Under the pieces are notes generated by a model. It searched no databases. It worked only from the letters and a program-made list of their open reading frames with translations, and had not been told where the DNA came from. Positions 21,481 through 33,850 of a stretch of DNA of 64,000 nt are shown in pieces. How positions within the stretch are numbered: the first letter of the stretch is position 1; each line of letters begins with the position of its first letter. Location: assembly GCA_017165825.1 (NCBI GenBank), contig CM029383.1, positions 3,052,633 through 3,116,632 on the forward strand, written 5' to 3'. Source of the DNA: Hepsetus odoe. Taxonomy: Eukaryota > Chordata > Actinopteri > Characiformes > Hepsetidae. The position numbers were made by a program, and so were the translations under genes.

Positions 21481-24400
21481 CCTTAAACACTTGAACTGAG
21501 TTGAAGTGCTTCACAAAAAGTAAAAAACAACAAAGACAGTGTGTTGCTTGTGTTTTTTGTCAGGATGCAGCATCCAAAATCTCTCCAGGGTAGTTCTCGT
21601 CAGGTCTCACAGGTCTAATGTTGCACATTTTCTTGGATATCATGTTTTACCCATCTTATGAGATTTGTGTGCTTTTATATTTGAAAATCTGTCTTTTCTC
21701 TCATTATCGTTTTACAATCTACCAGATCCTGCTTTCATTGCTGTCTGGTAGGCCTCCCTATACTGTTCCTAGTTCACACTCAGAATTCGAACTTAATGGA
21801 CAGGGCTAAATGGTTGTGGTCAAAATGTGGAGATACGTTAATGCACTGGTTTTCACAAAAGACAGACATTCTTCAGCTTCAGACAACTGAAAACAACTGA
21901 GGAAATTTTAGGTTTGGGGCCCTTTAAAAGAAATTGAAAAGTTATTTGAGAGTTATTTGAATGTTTGCATAAGCCCATCTTCATCTCTCCAGACCCACAA
22001 ACTGCTGCTCTTGGAGCATCAACCTTAATAAATAATCTGATCAACTAATTTAATACATTTTTATTAGCTTTTTGGCTGATGTCACTTTAAGTGCTCCAAT
22101 TAAGGGATATTGTTAGCTGCTCCAGGAACAAAACACAATCCATTGGGTGCCTTTTCAGCTCTTTAAACATGATATATAAATAGCACATACTTATATTGTG
22201 TAACCATAAAAGAATATTATACTTTTATTTGCTTACTTAAGGATTTCTTGCATATTATAGACTCCATGATACCATATGTTCTAACAATTTTGGTTTCCAG
22301 GGCACTTTTAAGGAGCCAAAAAATCTGAGATCCTCCCTCATACTTTAAGATGTCTGTTAGTTGAAATACTGATTTAAAAAAGTTACTTAAAGGTCCAAAT
22401 AATAAATGGACAACCAAATAGTACACACTCTGAATGTTTCAGGATTTGTGGAAAAAATAACAGAGTGATCTCTCCAATAGTTTTGACTTTTTGATTGTAG
22501 ATTGACTTCCAGTTTCAGATTAACCTCCATAACTGGGAATTGATAATGTAGTCTACCAGTCATGTTTTGATTACCAATAATTGGATCATTCTAGGCTCTC
22601 TAGATGAGTGGTGGCCAAGCCAGTGGCCTTCTTTCAGATTGCACCCACCTGGTACTCAGATGCCATGATTAATCTAAAATAACCAAAAATGGTTTTTTTT
22701 ATGTTTTTTTACCAAAACTGAAAGCCTAATTCTCATAGTTCTGGATCACCACTGGAGAATACAATAATTTCCAAGGCTTCAAACGGCCAAAGACTGGCCC
22801 AAAGATGAATCTCCTACAAAGCAACATTCTTGTGCTTGAACTCTTATGGATGAAGGGATTCTCAAACCACAACGACCTCATCGAGTTAGAATCTTTTCTA
22901 TCAATCACTCTGGATGAACCTATTCTTCACCGCAGATTTCAAGCACCACGGAGGTAGTCATTCCTAAAAGTTATCTGTCTAAAGGTAGATTGTGTCGATG
23001 ACCATGACAACCACTTTCCCATATCACTTATTACTTAATGTTTATTTAAGACTTGGAGATCTAAGAAGATTGACTGATGGTTCAGGAAAAGAGTATGGTT
23101 TAGTAATAAATGTGTAAAGAAGATGCCAATGTAAGTGGGTCTGTTCACCTTTAATCTAAACAACATGAAAAGAAGGCAGATTGACTTGTTAAAAAATTCA
23201 GAATAAATGTAACCATATTTGTCCTTAAATTTGTCCCTTGTCCACTTCATATCTTCCATTTTCTGTCCATGCTGGATCAGTTGAGCATCTCTTCTAATCA
23301 TTTTCTTTGTGTTAAGAAACAGGGGAACAGCAAACAGGAGTCTAATAGTAAGATTCCTCTTATTTTTTCTTTTCAGAAAAGAAAAAGAAAACATTTTCAT
23401 CTAATTAAGCTTGCTTTAAGCTTGAATGACCTGCTTAAAAACGCTCAGTTTTATTAAGTAACTTGATTGATTCTAAGCAGTGAGTTTACTTTTTTTTTTC
23501 AGTTTGACAGTAAACTATTGTTAGTGTGAGTGTTCAGGTCACTGTTATGGCCTAGTTTAAGCATGTTTGATTTTTACAAACCCCTTGCATTTTGGGTGCT
23601 TGATATGAATAAGTCTTAAATCTCAGTGGCTGAAAGATGTTGCTGCTAAGAACTGGAAGCCCCATCTTATTAGCAATGGTTGGACTTTAAGGTCTTTGTC
23701 TGTACTTTTGTTCACAGTACAGAAAGCTCTGCATCACAACATTGTCCTGCTTTATTCTAAGGACATTGCTCAATAGTCGAGGAAGCACTGGATCGCTGTC
23801 CTCTGCAAACCTTCACCTTGTAGGAATTCATTACCATTCACCCAACCAGACAGGCCTACACTAACTCTTCACACTCCTCCAGTCTCTTCCCCCCTCCTCC
23901 CAGCTCCAATATTGTCCTTCATGCTGCGTGTCCCTTCCAGTTTGTGGTCACATCATCAATTCTACTGCAATGCATCCATTCATGGGTGGGGCAAGGCGAC
24001 TGTTGGTTAGTTACCAAACCCCTGACCTTTATTCCTCTATAGGATTGATTCTGTAGGTGCTAGATGGATTTGATGTTGAAGCAATGGCTAGGCTGATAGT
24101 GAGGCCGTGAGGGGGGTGTAAAATTGCTCTGGTTTGTGGGAGGCTGGTGTGAACAGGCTGTCAGAATAACCATATTCATTATATTCACCATAAAAGGACA
24201 ATCCACCTGTCTTCTTCTTATGCATGCATGCGGCTGAATCCTTTCCTTGGAGCTTTCCAGAGCAAGGAAGAAACCAATGTTTACTGAAGCGGAGGTGTGC
24301 TTCTATTTGGACACCAAAAATAGGAATATATTTCAAGCTCTCCTTTCAAAAAGAGCTTTTGTGGAACGGACTGCTTTTCAATCTTTGTAACCATTAGAGA

Positions 24401-25784
24401 GGCGAATTCTCCTGACAGATAACGAACAGCATTCATGCTCACTGAACATTTCGATTTGATAATTAATTCAAGATAATGATCTCGGGCCTTACCTTTCATG
24501 GTTGGGGATCAGAACGTTTGTCATGTGCTAGATTGGTGGCTTTTAACGTGAGCACTGGGAATTGGAGGTGACAGTTCAGCGCACTCTGATTGGCCACAAT
24601 TAGCAGGATCTGTGATTGTCAGTAAAAGCATTAACGGATATTTGGGCAAAAGCAAAGACAGTGCTTAGAAATGTGGCTGCCTTTGTGGGCAGTTTTGCCT
24701 GCAGTCTATGGTCCGTTTCAAACACTGCAACCCATGCGGGATGACTCGAGCATTTCTTCAGATATTTGACCCTCCTTTGTCCTTCTTTATTCTCCGGATT
24801 TGCATGAGACTTTGGGGCGGGAGGTGACCCCCCAAATGCCACCCACCCCCTTCTCCCCTCCCCGCCAGGCTCTGCATTTACATACATAAATCTGTGGAGC
24901 AGATTTGTCCATTACAGCTGAGCATCCTGAGAGCGAGGCCTGAGGGTCCAGGGGCTAATAAGCCTTACGCTGTCAAAGCAGCGGCGCATCATTATAAATT
25001 GTGCATGGGCTTTATGTTTTAAACATTTCAACCTCGCCTCACACGCACACAAACATTGGCCCAGGCGCACAGCAACCCCAGCGGCCCAGGCATGAACCAA
25101 GTGTGTCTGTGTACAGTGTTCACATACAGTGCATTGAGCAGAGAAGGGAGGAGGACAGGAAGCAGAGGAGTAGGTTGTATAGGGCATAATAAAGAGAGAG
25201 AGAGAGCAAGGGAGGGAGGGAGGGAGAGAGGGTGTGATTGAACATACTGGTTTGCGCATGCTTTGCTCACTGGTTTGAGTCTTTCTTTAAAAAAATATGC
25301 ATGTGTGTGTGTGTGTGGGGGGGGGCCTTCCATGTTCCTCTCCCCTCCATGCATAAGTGAATACGCGAATGAGTTTGTGCACACACATGTGCAAACACAC
25401 GCCTGAATGCACCCTGCACACAGTCTGCAGGTGCAAATGAGTATTCTCGACTCAAGTGCATCAAATTCAAGCACCTCAAACTAAGTGCCTTGGAAAGCTG
25501 AACCTGTGGGGGTGTAGAAAATGTGAACGGGTGAAAATAAGTCTTTGTCTCTCCGAATTAACAATTCATTCATGGGAATGCACGATGAATTCCGGCTCCC
25601 TGCTGTAAAGAGGCCGAACGGAAAAACTCGCTCAAGGATGTCTTTGCACAACAAAGAGAGCAAGGACACAGGGTGTCAATGATGCAAAGTACTGCTCTTA
25701 TGTTGCTGTTTATTTTTTCTGCGCCTGTGGTCATCTCCACATCCTAGTCAAATTATTATTGCTCTTGTTGAGGAAACATTTCCA
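21481..25784. other. Intergenic, 4.3 kb without a recognised gene or complete transposon
   Basis: Open frames here (longest 148 codons, 25028-25474 on the minus strand) lack any recognisable domain and several run through simple repeats. (GA)n/(GGGA)n lies at 25192-25231, and (GT)n ending in nine G lies at 25302-25325. The block 24340-24960 is repeat-free and could include regulatory DNA. A decayed retrotransposon within 22200-23400 is possible but not demonstrable by eye. Confidence 0.4.
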
Positions 25785-25965
25785 TGCTAGTGAATAGCTG
25801 TAGGGAGGTCCTGGGTTTGATTCCCAGACGGCGTGGCCCGGATTCAATGTGGAGTTTGCATGTGATAGTCAGATCTGAGTGGGTTTTCTTCTGATTGTTC
25901 AGGTTTTTCTTCTCACACAGTCCAAAGATATGCCTGTCAGGTGTAATGGAGATGTTCAAATGAAA
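25785..25965 (+). repeat. Old SINE type 4 fragment
   Basis: It has GGTCCTGGGTTTGATTCCCA (B-box region), GTGGAGTTTGCATGT, GGGTTTTCTTCTGATTG and CACAGTCCAAAGATATGCCTG in the same order as in the type 4 copy at 13486. The tRNA-like head and the 3' third are missing. Confidence 0.65.
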
Positions 25966-26234
25966 ATGTATGGTTTTTTACTATTATGTTACATCTCAAG
26001 TGCTGGTCTAGCCACCTCTGGGATATTTCAGTCAGTGATCAGTTATGATGAAATGATAAGTGAAGGTACAAAATACCTACTAAACTGGAAGCACGGTCCC
26101 TTCTCACTTAGCATAGTGTCTCTCTGTTGTATATTATTTTACTTTGCTATAATAAAAATGCAAGTGCCTTAATGCACCACAGACAATGACTGCGCCTTAA
26201 CTTTACTTTAACACTTCCGAATGACCAAAGCAGT
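25966..26234. other. Intergenic, nothing recognised
   Basis: Within an accidental 97-codon open frame. No domain seen. Confidence 0.35.
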
Positions 26235-26360
26235 TTATCCATCCATTATCTGAGCAGCTTAACCTCACCAGTGTGGCAGGGATGCTGAAGCCTATTCCAG
26301 CACTCAAAGCGCTGAGAAGCACTCTGGATAGGATGCCAATCCATCACATGGCAGTTCATT
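26235..26360 (-). repeat. SINE 3' tail fragment, inverted
   Basis: CCATCCATTATCTGAGCAGC, GAAGCCTATTCCAGCACTC and GCACTCTGGATAGGATGCCAATCCATCACA correspond to the inverted 3' third of the type 2/type 4 SINEs. It is strongly diverged. Confidence 0.5.
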
Positions 26361-26834
26361 ATGTTTTGAAGCATTATATACTCCTCTATACACTCCATTA
26401 TATACACTTCTACTTCTCTTGCTCTGTTGATTTTACACAGATATTCCCTGAGAGATGTTCAACAAGAATTTAGAATGCTTAAAATCACTGCTTACTGTAT
26501 ATATTTGTGTTTTTAGATATTTGTATTAGTTAACAATAGCATTTTTTCAGGGTAAGTAAATTCTTACCACAAAAAAGGTTTTTACATCTATTTTTCCATT
26601 TCTATACAGCTGTTCTTCTCAGGATTGAAAACTTTTGCACAGGACTATATATATAAGGCTATTCTATATACTTTATGTCACAGTAAACTGTAAATCCTGT
26701 AGCCAGCTAGCAAAGCTGTCAGTTTCTTGGATCAGGTCTCATAACCTCAACCGGAAGACATTTATCACAAAAATATTACATTTGCATCACGGACAGGAAT
26801 TGCTGGCTCACTGCAGAGTTCTATCTCCTAAACC
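26361..26834. other. Intergenic; possible end of a decayed Tc1-type element at 26630-26650
   Basis: GAAAACTTTTGCACAGGACTATATATA resembles the right end of the long-inverted-repeat Tc1-type family (AAAACTTTTGCACAG). The left end is not legible. The rest is unremarkable. Confidence 0.35.
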
Positions 26835-28003
26835 ATCTATCTCCTGCCTCAATGACTATCGTCCCGTCGCACTCACACCCATCATCATGAAGTGCTTCGA
26901 GAGGCTGGTCATGAGGCACATCAAGTCTCAGATCCCCTCCTCACTAGACCCCCTGCAGTTTGCGTATCGTCCCAACTGCTCAACGGATGATGCAATCTCC
27001 ACCACCCTCCATCTGGCCCTTTCTCATCTGGACAGAAAGGACAGTTACGTCAGAATGCTGTTCATCGACTACAGTTCAGCATTCAACACCATCATCCCTC
27101 AGCACCTGAGTGAGAAGCTGAGGCTGCTGGGCCTGAACACCTCCCTCTGTAACTGGATCCTGGACTTCCTGACTGGGAGACCCCAGTCAGTCAGGATCAG
27201 TAGCAGCACCTCCGACACCATCACACTGAGCACAGGAGCCCCCCAGGGCTGTGTGCTCAGCCCACTGCTGTTCACACTGATGACCCACGACTGTGCAGCC
27301 AAGCACAGCTCGAACCACATCATCAAATTCGCTGATGATACAACCGTGGTGGGTCTGATCAGCGGTGGAGATGAGGCGGCTTACAGAGAGGAGATACAAT
27401 AGCTGACGGACTGGTGCAGAACCAACAACTTGTCTCTGAACGTCGACAAGACTAAAGAGATGGTTGTTGACTTCAGGAGACCACGTCGACCACACTCCAC
27501 TTATCATCAACACCTCACCTGTGGAGATGGTCCAGAGCACTAAGTTTCTTGGTGTTCACATCACTGACAACCTCACGTGGTCCCTCAACACCAACTCCAT
27601 CACAAAGAAAGCCCAGCAGCGCCTCTACTTCCTGCGCAGACAGAGGAAAGCCCATCTCCCACCTTCCATCCTCACCATCTTTTACAGAGGAACCATTGAG
27701 AGCATCCTGAGCGGCTGCATTACTGCCTGGTATGGGAATTGCAACGTCTTAGACCGCAAGTCCCTACAACAGGTAGTGAGAACAGCTGAGAAGATCATCG
27801 GGATCTCTCTGCCCTCTGTACAGGACATTTTCACCACTCGCTGCATCCGCAAAGCAACCAGCATTGTGGATGATCCCTCCCACCCATCCCACACTCTCTT
27901 CTCCCTCCTGCCATCCGGGAAAAGGTTCCGCAGCATACGGGCCTCCACTTCCAGGATGGGAAATAGTTTCTTCCCCCTGGCCATCAGACTCCTGAACTCT
28001 TAA
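26835..28003 (+). pseudogene. LINE reverse transcriptase, truncated, one stop and one frameshift
   Basis: The frame reads NDYRPVALTPIIMKCFERLV, FAYRPNCSTDDAI, MLFIDYSSAFNTI (motif A with catalytic Asp), TGAPQGCVLSPLLF (motif B) and FADDT (motif C, 27328-27339). TAG at 27400-27402 interrupts at Q/LTDWCRTNNLSLNVDKTKE. A frameshift between about 27470 and 27500 moves the frame, which continues STKFLGVHITDNLTW, AQQRLYFLRRQRKA, IESILSGCITAWYGN, TAEKIIG and LLPSGKRFRSIRA to TAA at 28001-28003. The enzyme copies element RNA into DNA at the target site in the family. This copy cannot make it. Confidence 0.92.
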
Positions 28004-28370
28004 ACCGGCAATATCTACCCAGTCCTCCTTTTCCATCTTGTATTTATTTATTTATCTCATGTTGCACTCTGCACTTTACCAATAACACTGCTCCACCACA
28101 CTGCTACACTATAATCTACCTGGGCTGCTTTGTTCCGAACACCACGGATGAATGTACTGTCTGCCGTGCCGTCTGTTGTTGTCTGTCCTGTCTGCACCTG
28201 TTGCCCTGTTTTGTGTACTGTTTTGTGTATTGTGTCTTATGTTGTCTTGTGTCTCGTCTTGTCTTGTGTGTAGCACCAGGGTCCTGGAGGAACGTTATTT
28301 CGTTTCACTGTGTACTGTGTATATGGCTGAAATGACAATAAAATCCTACTTGACTTGACTTGAGTTAACT
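26835..28370 (+). mobile_element. CR1/L2-type LINE, 5'-truncated 3' part
   Basis: It spans most of a reverse transcriptase domain, the C-terminal region and the 3' untranslated region, ending in AATAAAATCC and a (TTGAC)n tail at about 28350-28370, the short tandem end typical of this LINE group. The 5' part (ORF1, endonuclease and the start of the reverse transcriptase) is absent. The coding sequence is well preserved, so the insertion is relatively young, but it is inactive because of truncation, a stop and a frameshift. Clade is assigned from protein motifs. Confidence 0.9.
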
Positions 28371-28645
28371 TTCACCTGACAGGGTCTTTCTTATTCCACA
28401 GGATGTGTGTTGCCTCATTTCTTCACAGCTTATCCTGTTGACCTGCTTTTGACCATTTGGAATGATCTACAAAACATGTGCATAGTGGAGGTCTGGCTCC
28501 CTTGGCTCAGCTCACTTTAGCTGAATAAGGTTTGAATTATTCTTCCTTCACATGTTTCATGATCCGGTTCAGAAAGAAATAACAGAAAACAAGTGACAGA
28601 AATGATTGGAAAATGTTTAATTACTTTAAACTCAACTTTGTTAAA
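28371..28645. other. Intergenic spacer
   Basis: Nothing recognised between the LINE tail and the next SINE piece. Confidence 0.4.
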
Positions 28646-28860
28646 GGTCAGTCAGTCATTTTCTGCCGCTTGTCCCAAGCGGGGTCGCGGGGCAGTGCTG
28701 GAGTCCATCCCAGCTCACACAGGGTGAAGGACGGGGGACACACCCTGGACAGGTCGCCAGCCCATCGCAGAACTTTATTAAAGGCTTTATGCTTATTTTT
28801 GTTTCATAGCAACACTAATATTTAGGACAAGCAGCTATGAAAATGAGTGAGTGAGTAATC
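28646..28860. repeat. Composite SINE pieces: inverted type 2 body plus direct type 4 tail
   Basis: 28646-28770 is the inverted 3' half of a type 2 SINE (CTGCCGCTTGTCCCAAGCGG to GACAGGTCGCCAGCCCATCGCAG). After 55 bp, GGACAAGCAGCTATGAAAATG with (AGTG)n at 28826-28857 is the direct-orientation tail of type 4. Two insertions or a rearrangement are both possible. Confidence 0.65.
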
Positions 28861-29545
28861 TTGTCTGATGTCACTATCATGTATAAACCATAAACTGAAA
28901 TAGGTGCTTGCTGCAGTTCAGGATTCCTGGGGCAGTGAGCTGTCACTCAGAAGCTCTTTAGCCAATGGGAATGCAGCACTGTTCACCCCAGGTCCAGTCA
29001 ACCATCAACTCTGGTCCTGAGGACCTCGTGGCCTGCAATTCCCTCCACCAGCAAACTTTCATGAGCAGGATCAGGTGGGCTGGAGGCAAGGAATACATGA
29101 AACATGAAAGGGCAGCAGTTACCTGTACAGGCTTGTCCTATTTTCTGTCTTATTTAACTGTGCAGAATTGTGTAATTTAAGGATAGACATGAACATTTCA
29201 AACCAGATCTCATTTAAACTGTGGCATTATTCGGTTTTATCAGCAATTCTGCAGTTCCTTGACAGTCAGAGACTGCAGTTTATGGATGCAGTGCACAAGC
29301 TGCAGTTTAAGTGATTTTTTCAAAAACATACTTCATTAAAACAGTGTTATACTGCAACATATTGCATTTTAAATGCAAATTGCACTTGATTTCATCAGAA
29401 CTGCAGTTATTTTTTTATTTTTCTTGTTTCTCAGGAAACACTCATGGACTTTTTGTGGCTTCTAATTCACTGACATTAGCCGCTTTCAAAAGGATGTCCA
29501 GTCATTGTGGACATTTGCACATTTGTGAATACAAAGCTCCTTATA

Positions 29546-29549
<4 letters not shown>
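28861..29549. other. Intergenic, nothing recognised
   Basis: Unique-looking sequence. Confidence 0.4.

Positions 29550-29615
<66 letters not shown>
29550..29615. repeat. (CT)n followed by (TA)n microsatellite
   Basis: (CT)n lies at 29550-29577 and (TA)n at 29579-29613. They directly precede a 5'-truncated SINE. Confidence 0.95.
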
Positions 29616-29616
<1 letters not shown>

Positions 29617-29619
<3 letters not shown>

Positions 29620-29752
29620 TCCCTGCGATGGGCTGGCGACCTGTCCAGGGTGCGTCCCCCGTCCTCGCCCTGTGTGCGCTGGGTTGGACGCCAGCACTCC
29701 CCCGCGACCCTGTTTGGGACAAGCGGCAGATAATGGATGGATGGATATATGT
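29617..29752 (+). repeat. SINE type 2, 5'-truncated
   Basis: It begins at CCCTGCGATGGGCTGGCGAC and continues through the GTTTGGGACAAGCGGCAGAT end to (GGAT)n. It lacks the tRNA-like half. The sequence is close to the full-length copy at 39158, so it is young but truncated. Confidence 0.85.
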
Positions 29753-29869
29753 ATGTATGTGTGTGTGTGGAGATAGAGAACCTGTATGACAATTAAATGG
29801 CTCATAAAATCATGTTCATATTAAATGCCTTTATTTAAAGCAGATGAGGAACTGGTTTTCTGTGATATG
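29753..29869. other. Intergenic spacer
   Basis: (GTAT)n and (GT)n remnant, then A+T-rich sequence. Confidence 0.4.
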
Positions 29870-31200
29870 GAGTTCCCACGTTCTAATGGCAAATGTAATT
29901 AATTTGGATTCCTTTTTCTCCATTCCAAATTAATATTTATTATTTCTGAGCATGTAATTTACTTTGAATTCAAAAAGTCCACAGACATGATGTGGGTAAG
30001 GTGGAGATCATGTACGTGCAGGTAGCTTATGTGATTTTGATATAGAGAAAAAAATGGCGAGAGGGGTGGAAAGAGGAGATAACCAATAGAGTGGGATGGG
30101 ATTAAGGCCCACCTAGCCCCACCTCTGAGTAATCGAGGCGAGGCAGATAAATATTTATGTGTCGGTTCAGTCCTCTGGCTGAGGCCTCAGTGAGTGTTGA
30201 TTTTCTGACAGTCACCTCACCATACAAGCTGATGGAGTGGCTCTCTGGCTGGCCAGTCTCGATTAGTCATCCCTGTCTGCCCAAGGAAGCCATACAGATT
30301 GCTGGCATTCAGGTGCCGGTGCTTCAGCTCGTGCCTCCCCCTATTCTTTGTTTTTCTTTTTTTTTTCTCTCCTTTGCTTCTTGTTCTTGCCCGTCCCATC
30401 ACTCCCCCTGCTACAGCCTCAAACACATCCCTCCCCCTCTTACCCTCTCTCTTGCAAAGTCTCTCTCTCCCTGCCTTGACTGTAGCGTTTAGTGATTAAT
30501 GGGAGTTTTAATTGTCAGGCTCACTTTTATGCTCATTAAAGTGTATTATGCAGCAGTTAGGGTATTAAAGTTCAGTGAGAAAATTTTCATGCATACTAAT
30601 CGGAATGCAAATGAGGCCGGCACAGGAAAAAAAAAAAAGGATCCCTAGGTGCGAGCAGAAGTGTCGTTAGTTATCTCTCGCCATGGCTGTCTCCAGCAAG
30701 CGGAAAGAAAGGGGTGGGGGGAGAGAAAGAAATGGCTGGGGCTAAATAGATTTTTCAGCTCGGCTGTTGGGAGAAGGGAGCGTAGGAAACGGCAGAGAGC
30801 CTGATAAAGAAGCTATTCAAGCCAGTGCAGCAATTAGGACAATGGGGCAGGTAGAAAGAGCTTCCCCCTGCAGAACTGGAGCAGGCCAGGTGTTGGGGAA
30901 TTTAAATATGCATGCAGCCACAGTTTGCCACTGAAATGTGGGTGAAATGTTAGAAATGATGCCGCTGTTAGAAGGAAAAAGGCCTTAAGAAGGAACAGGG
31001 AGCAATGTCGATGAGAATATTTTGCTGCTTCAACACTAACGTGACGCTCCAAATGAACGAGGACTGATTATTTTTATGCTGCTTGCTAATGTGTATGTCA
31101 ATTCAGTGTGTTGGGCACAAATGCATATCTGATCGAGACAGCGTGAGGTTTATAATGTGCCAAACAATCACTTTTCAGTCAATATGTACTGGTTTGGGAA
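29870..31200. promoter_or_regulatory. Candidate cluster of conserved non-coding elements
   Basis: 1.3 kb free of recognised transposons. Motif-dense parts are 30060-30200 (GGGATTAAGG, an OTX-like core, and CTGACAGTCACC, a MEIS-like core) and 30485-30620 (GTGATTAATGG, TTTTAATTGTC, GCTCATTAAAG, and a perfect POU octamer ATGCAAAT at 30605-30612). 30830-31060 is also compact. A pyrimidine tract at 30345-30480 separates the first two parts. Role as an enhancer cluster of a developmental gene such as zswim6 is inference. Confidence 0.35.
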
Positions 31201-32154
31201 TAGGCTAGGATGAAAAGGAAACCATTGTGTATGTATAAGAGAACGTCTGTGCAGGTGTATGCTAGAGCTTGCATAGGAAAAAACCTCTAGTGGGTGCTGC
31301 GGGCAGTCGAGGACAGTGTCTGAAAAACAGTGTCAGAAAAACACAGTAGTTTACAGTCTGCAAGATAGAACATAAATCATTGTACTGCTAAATACCAAAG
31401 CCCAATATGCTGTTTAGTGGAAAAGCTACAAAAGAAGAAACCAGTTCCACTGCAAGGTGTTACTGACTGAAATGTGCAAGAAGCGCTTTCTTTAATTAGA
31501 CAAGGCTGCTTGACGTGCAGAATGACCATCTGGTACTGATCAGCAAAGCCACGACCAGAGGACTTGTAGTTGCCATCCGACCTGCGTCCCCTGTCTGATT
31601 TACATTGATCATGTGCACCGCTGTCACCGTATGTTCACACTGAAGGCAGCGAGAACATCAACATGCGCTCAGACCTCCCTGCCCGCGATGCTGCAGAACA
31701 ATTATTCTTGAACACTTTTTTTTTTTTAGATTTGAGTCCAGTGAACACAAGTGATTTGTCAACTTGTTGTTTTTGGGCATTGATTCACATTCCCACATTC
31801 CATGTGTCATGCTTTATTTTACACTTATTATACTACTATGGATAATTGAGAGGTAGTTGCTTTTGTTGTGGCATTAATTTAGCCTGTGGCAAAGATGTTG
31901 GGGATCAATCTGGGTTCAACAGAGACATCATAATCATAAACAATTGGAAAACCCTCTACACCAATGATCAACTTCTCCTTCATTGTTCTTTGGAATTAAT
32001 GTTTTACATGGTTTTGTGCTGGGGAACTCTCTAAAGTAGAGTACTTTCTGACGGGCTGCCGCTGAACTGTGGCATAAATCATTATCATTAAGTTAACTGG
32101 ACTTAATTCTGACACCCTCACAGCCCAGAACACTCCTCACTGCTGGCCTATATA
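31201..32154. other. Intergenic, nothing recognised
   Basis: Unique-looking. The 60-codon open frame at 31663-31845 has no recognisable product. Confidence 0.4.
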
Positions 32155-32285
32155 GTGAAAAAGTGAAATGTATAGTGAAAGTGACTATTTGTGTTGGGGA
32201 TGGTACCTTGCTCTAGTGTTCCTCAGGGCATCCTAGTAGTCTGGTATTCAACCCACAGCCTTCCGATCCTGGAGCCTGTACTTTT
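32155..32285 (-). repeat. tRNA-derived SINE, type 1, internally deleted
   Basis: The AGTGAAAGTGACTATT tail is joined to GGGGATGGTACCTTGCTC, ATTCAACCCACAGCCTTCC and TCCTGGAGCCTGTAC. The CAGGGGGCAGC block and the end of the tRNA-like head are missing. Confidence 0.65.
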
Positions 32286-32948
32286 GTTGACAGGCTGTGG
32301 CAGACTAAAATGCATTGTTCTATAATGTTAATTGGTTTTCTATATAAGTTGCCAATAGTTATTTGTTTCTCCAGAGCCCATCACACTTTGCTGTATTGAT
32401 GACTAGTAAGCTTTTTCAAAATCGCTGACTAGGAAAAAAAAGTTTTATTGTGACTTGGGCATGCACATCTATTAATTATATAAAAAAACATCAATTAAAA
32501 AAAGTATAACATGAAATGGAATTACCACGAATCATATCATGGCTCTACACTTAATGTTTGTATGAGCAAAACAGAAATCATGTTTCAGGAGAAAGTTATA
32601 TTTATGTTAAACTGGGACTTTTGCATGCATTTGTATTTGTATTTGCATTTGGTGTATGACTAAACTGGTTTGAATATACAGGTCTATGTGCATTTTTGTA
32701 TATGTATGTGCGTCCTCTCTCACTACACCTCCCCCTGCCACCCTCCTTTGTGGCGCTCATGCAGAGAGAATAGATTCTGTCATTACAGACTCACCATATT
32801 TCTGTCTGGGGGGCAAAATGAAACAATAATAAAGAGATTCAAATGGGCCCTGTGTGTGTTCGTCCCAGCAGGGCACAGAGGATGGGGACATTGGTCGGCC
32901 GGTGCTGTATCACACAGAGACAGCGGGTGGTGCCGTCACTGTTGTCTC

Positions 32949-32952
<4 letters not shown>
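32286..32952. other. Intergenic, nothing recognised
   Basis: Unique-looking sequence. Confidence 0.4.
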
Positions 32953-32994
<42 letters not shown>

Positions 32995-33006
32995 AGAGAA
33001 AGAGAA

Positions 33007-33070
<64 letters not shown>
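32953..33070. repeat. (TG)n then (GA)n compound microsatellite
   Basis: About 40 bp of (TG)n followed by about 75 bp of nearly pure (GA)n: a 118-bp compound tract that is all purine on the + strand in its second half. Confidence 0.97.
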
Positions 33071-33071
<1 letters not shown>

Positions 33072-33711
33072 ATTGTAGTTACACTGAGCTAAGGCTTGCA
33101 GCACTAAAGGGGAACTCCATTGCCAATTCTGATACAATAAATATTTAGATTTTCTTTGTCAGTGTGGTGAAGAAAGGAAAGTAAAAGTAAGATCTCTTTT
33201 AAAAGTGGGTCTTAGGTTAACCAGGGGTACTAACAGTAGACAGGAACTGAACCGATTCATCTCACTGTTTTCAGTGGGGATCGGTTGAGGTCAATCATTC
33301 CAGATCCTGTTTGGCTTGGAGACTAGTTAGAACACATGAACTGCAGAGGCGCCTGGGTGACGCAAAGGTGCAGCATGCTTGACAATCAACTGGCTGACTA
33401 TTCATACTGGAACAGGAGCTGCATTTAACCCAATAAAAACAGAGCCCTCCATGTACATATCGTGGTACCTGAAAGTTGGTAAACCCTAAATTATTTCTGT
33501 GTAAATGACATTTTCTGACATATAATAACATTTTTAATATTTTGCTTGATTTATCTTTGAGGGAAATGATTTAATACTACATTTCTGTGAGTGGCAAAAC
33601 TATATGGACCTTTGCTTTCAGGATCGGGTATGGATTCCCTGGGATGGAGTCTTTTCTTTCTCCAAACATAATTCATTTTTCATTTACACCAAAAAATTCT
33701 ATTTTAGTCTC
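33071..33711. other. Intergenic, nothing recognised
   Basis: Starts with AAAGGGGAACTCCATTGCC, a phrase seen in other dispersed fish repeats, but no ends are legible. Confidence 0.35.
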
Positions 33712-33850
33712 ACTCTCACTCACTCACTCATTTATTTTCATAGCTGCTTGTTCTGATTAGGACTGCGGGCAGAGATGGAGCCTATCCCAGTTTTCACAGT
33801 GCAAAATGTGGAGAAACACCCTGGACGGGTCACCAGTGCATCGCAGTATT
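33712..33850 (-). repeat. SINE type 4 tail, inverted, diverged
   Basis: (CACT)n, TTCATAGCTGCTTGTTC, GGAGCCTATCCCAG and CACCCTGGACGGGTCACCAG match the inverted 3' third of the copy at 13486. Confidence 0.65.

Noticed and set aside
22200..23400. Possible decayed LINE on the minus strand
   Set aside because: A few phrases in translation recall retrotransposon proteins, but no catalytic motif or element end could be identified.
25028..25474. 148-codon minus-strand open frame
   Set aside because: Composed partly of microsatellite-derived HTHTH and SLPPSLALSLSLL stretches. No domain.
29486..29805. Several overlapping open frames of 75-90 codons with YIYIYI and SLSLSL runs
   Set aside because: Translations of the (TA)n and (CT)n tracts and of a SINE.
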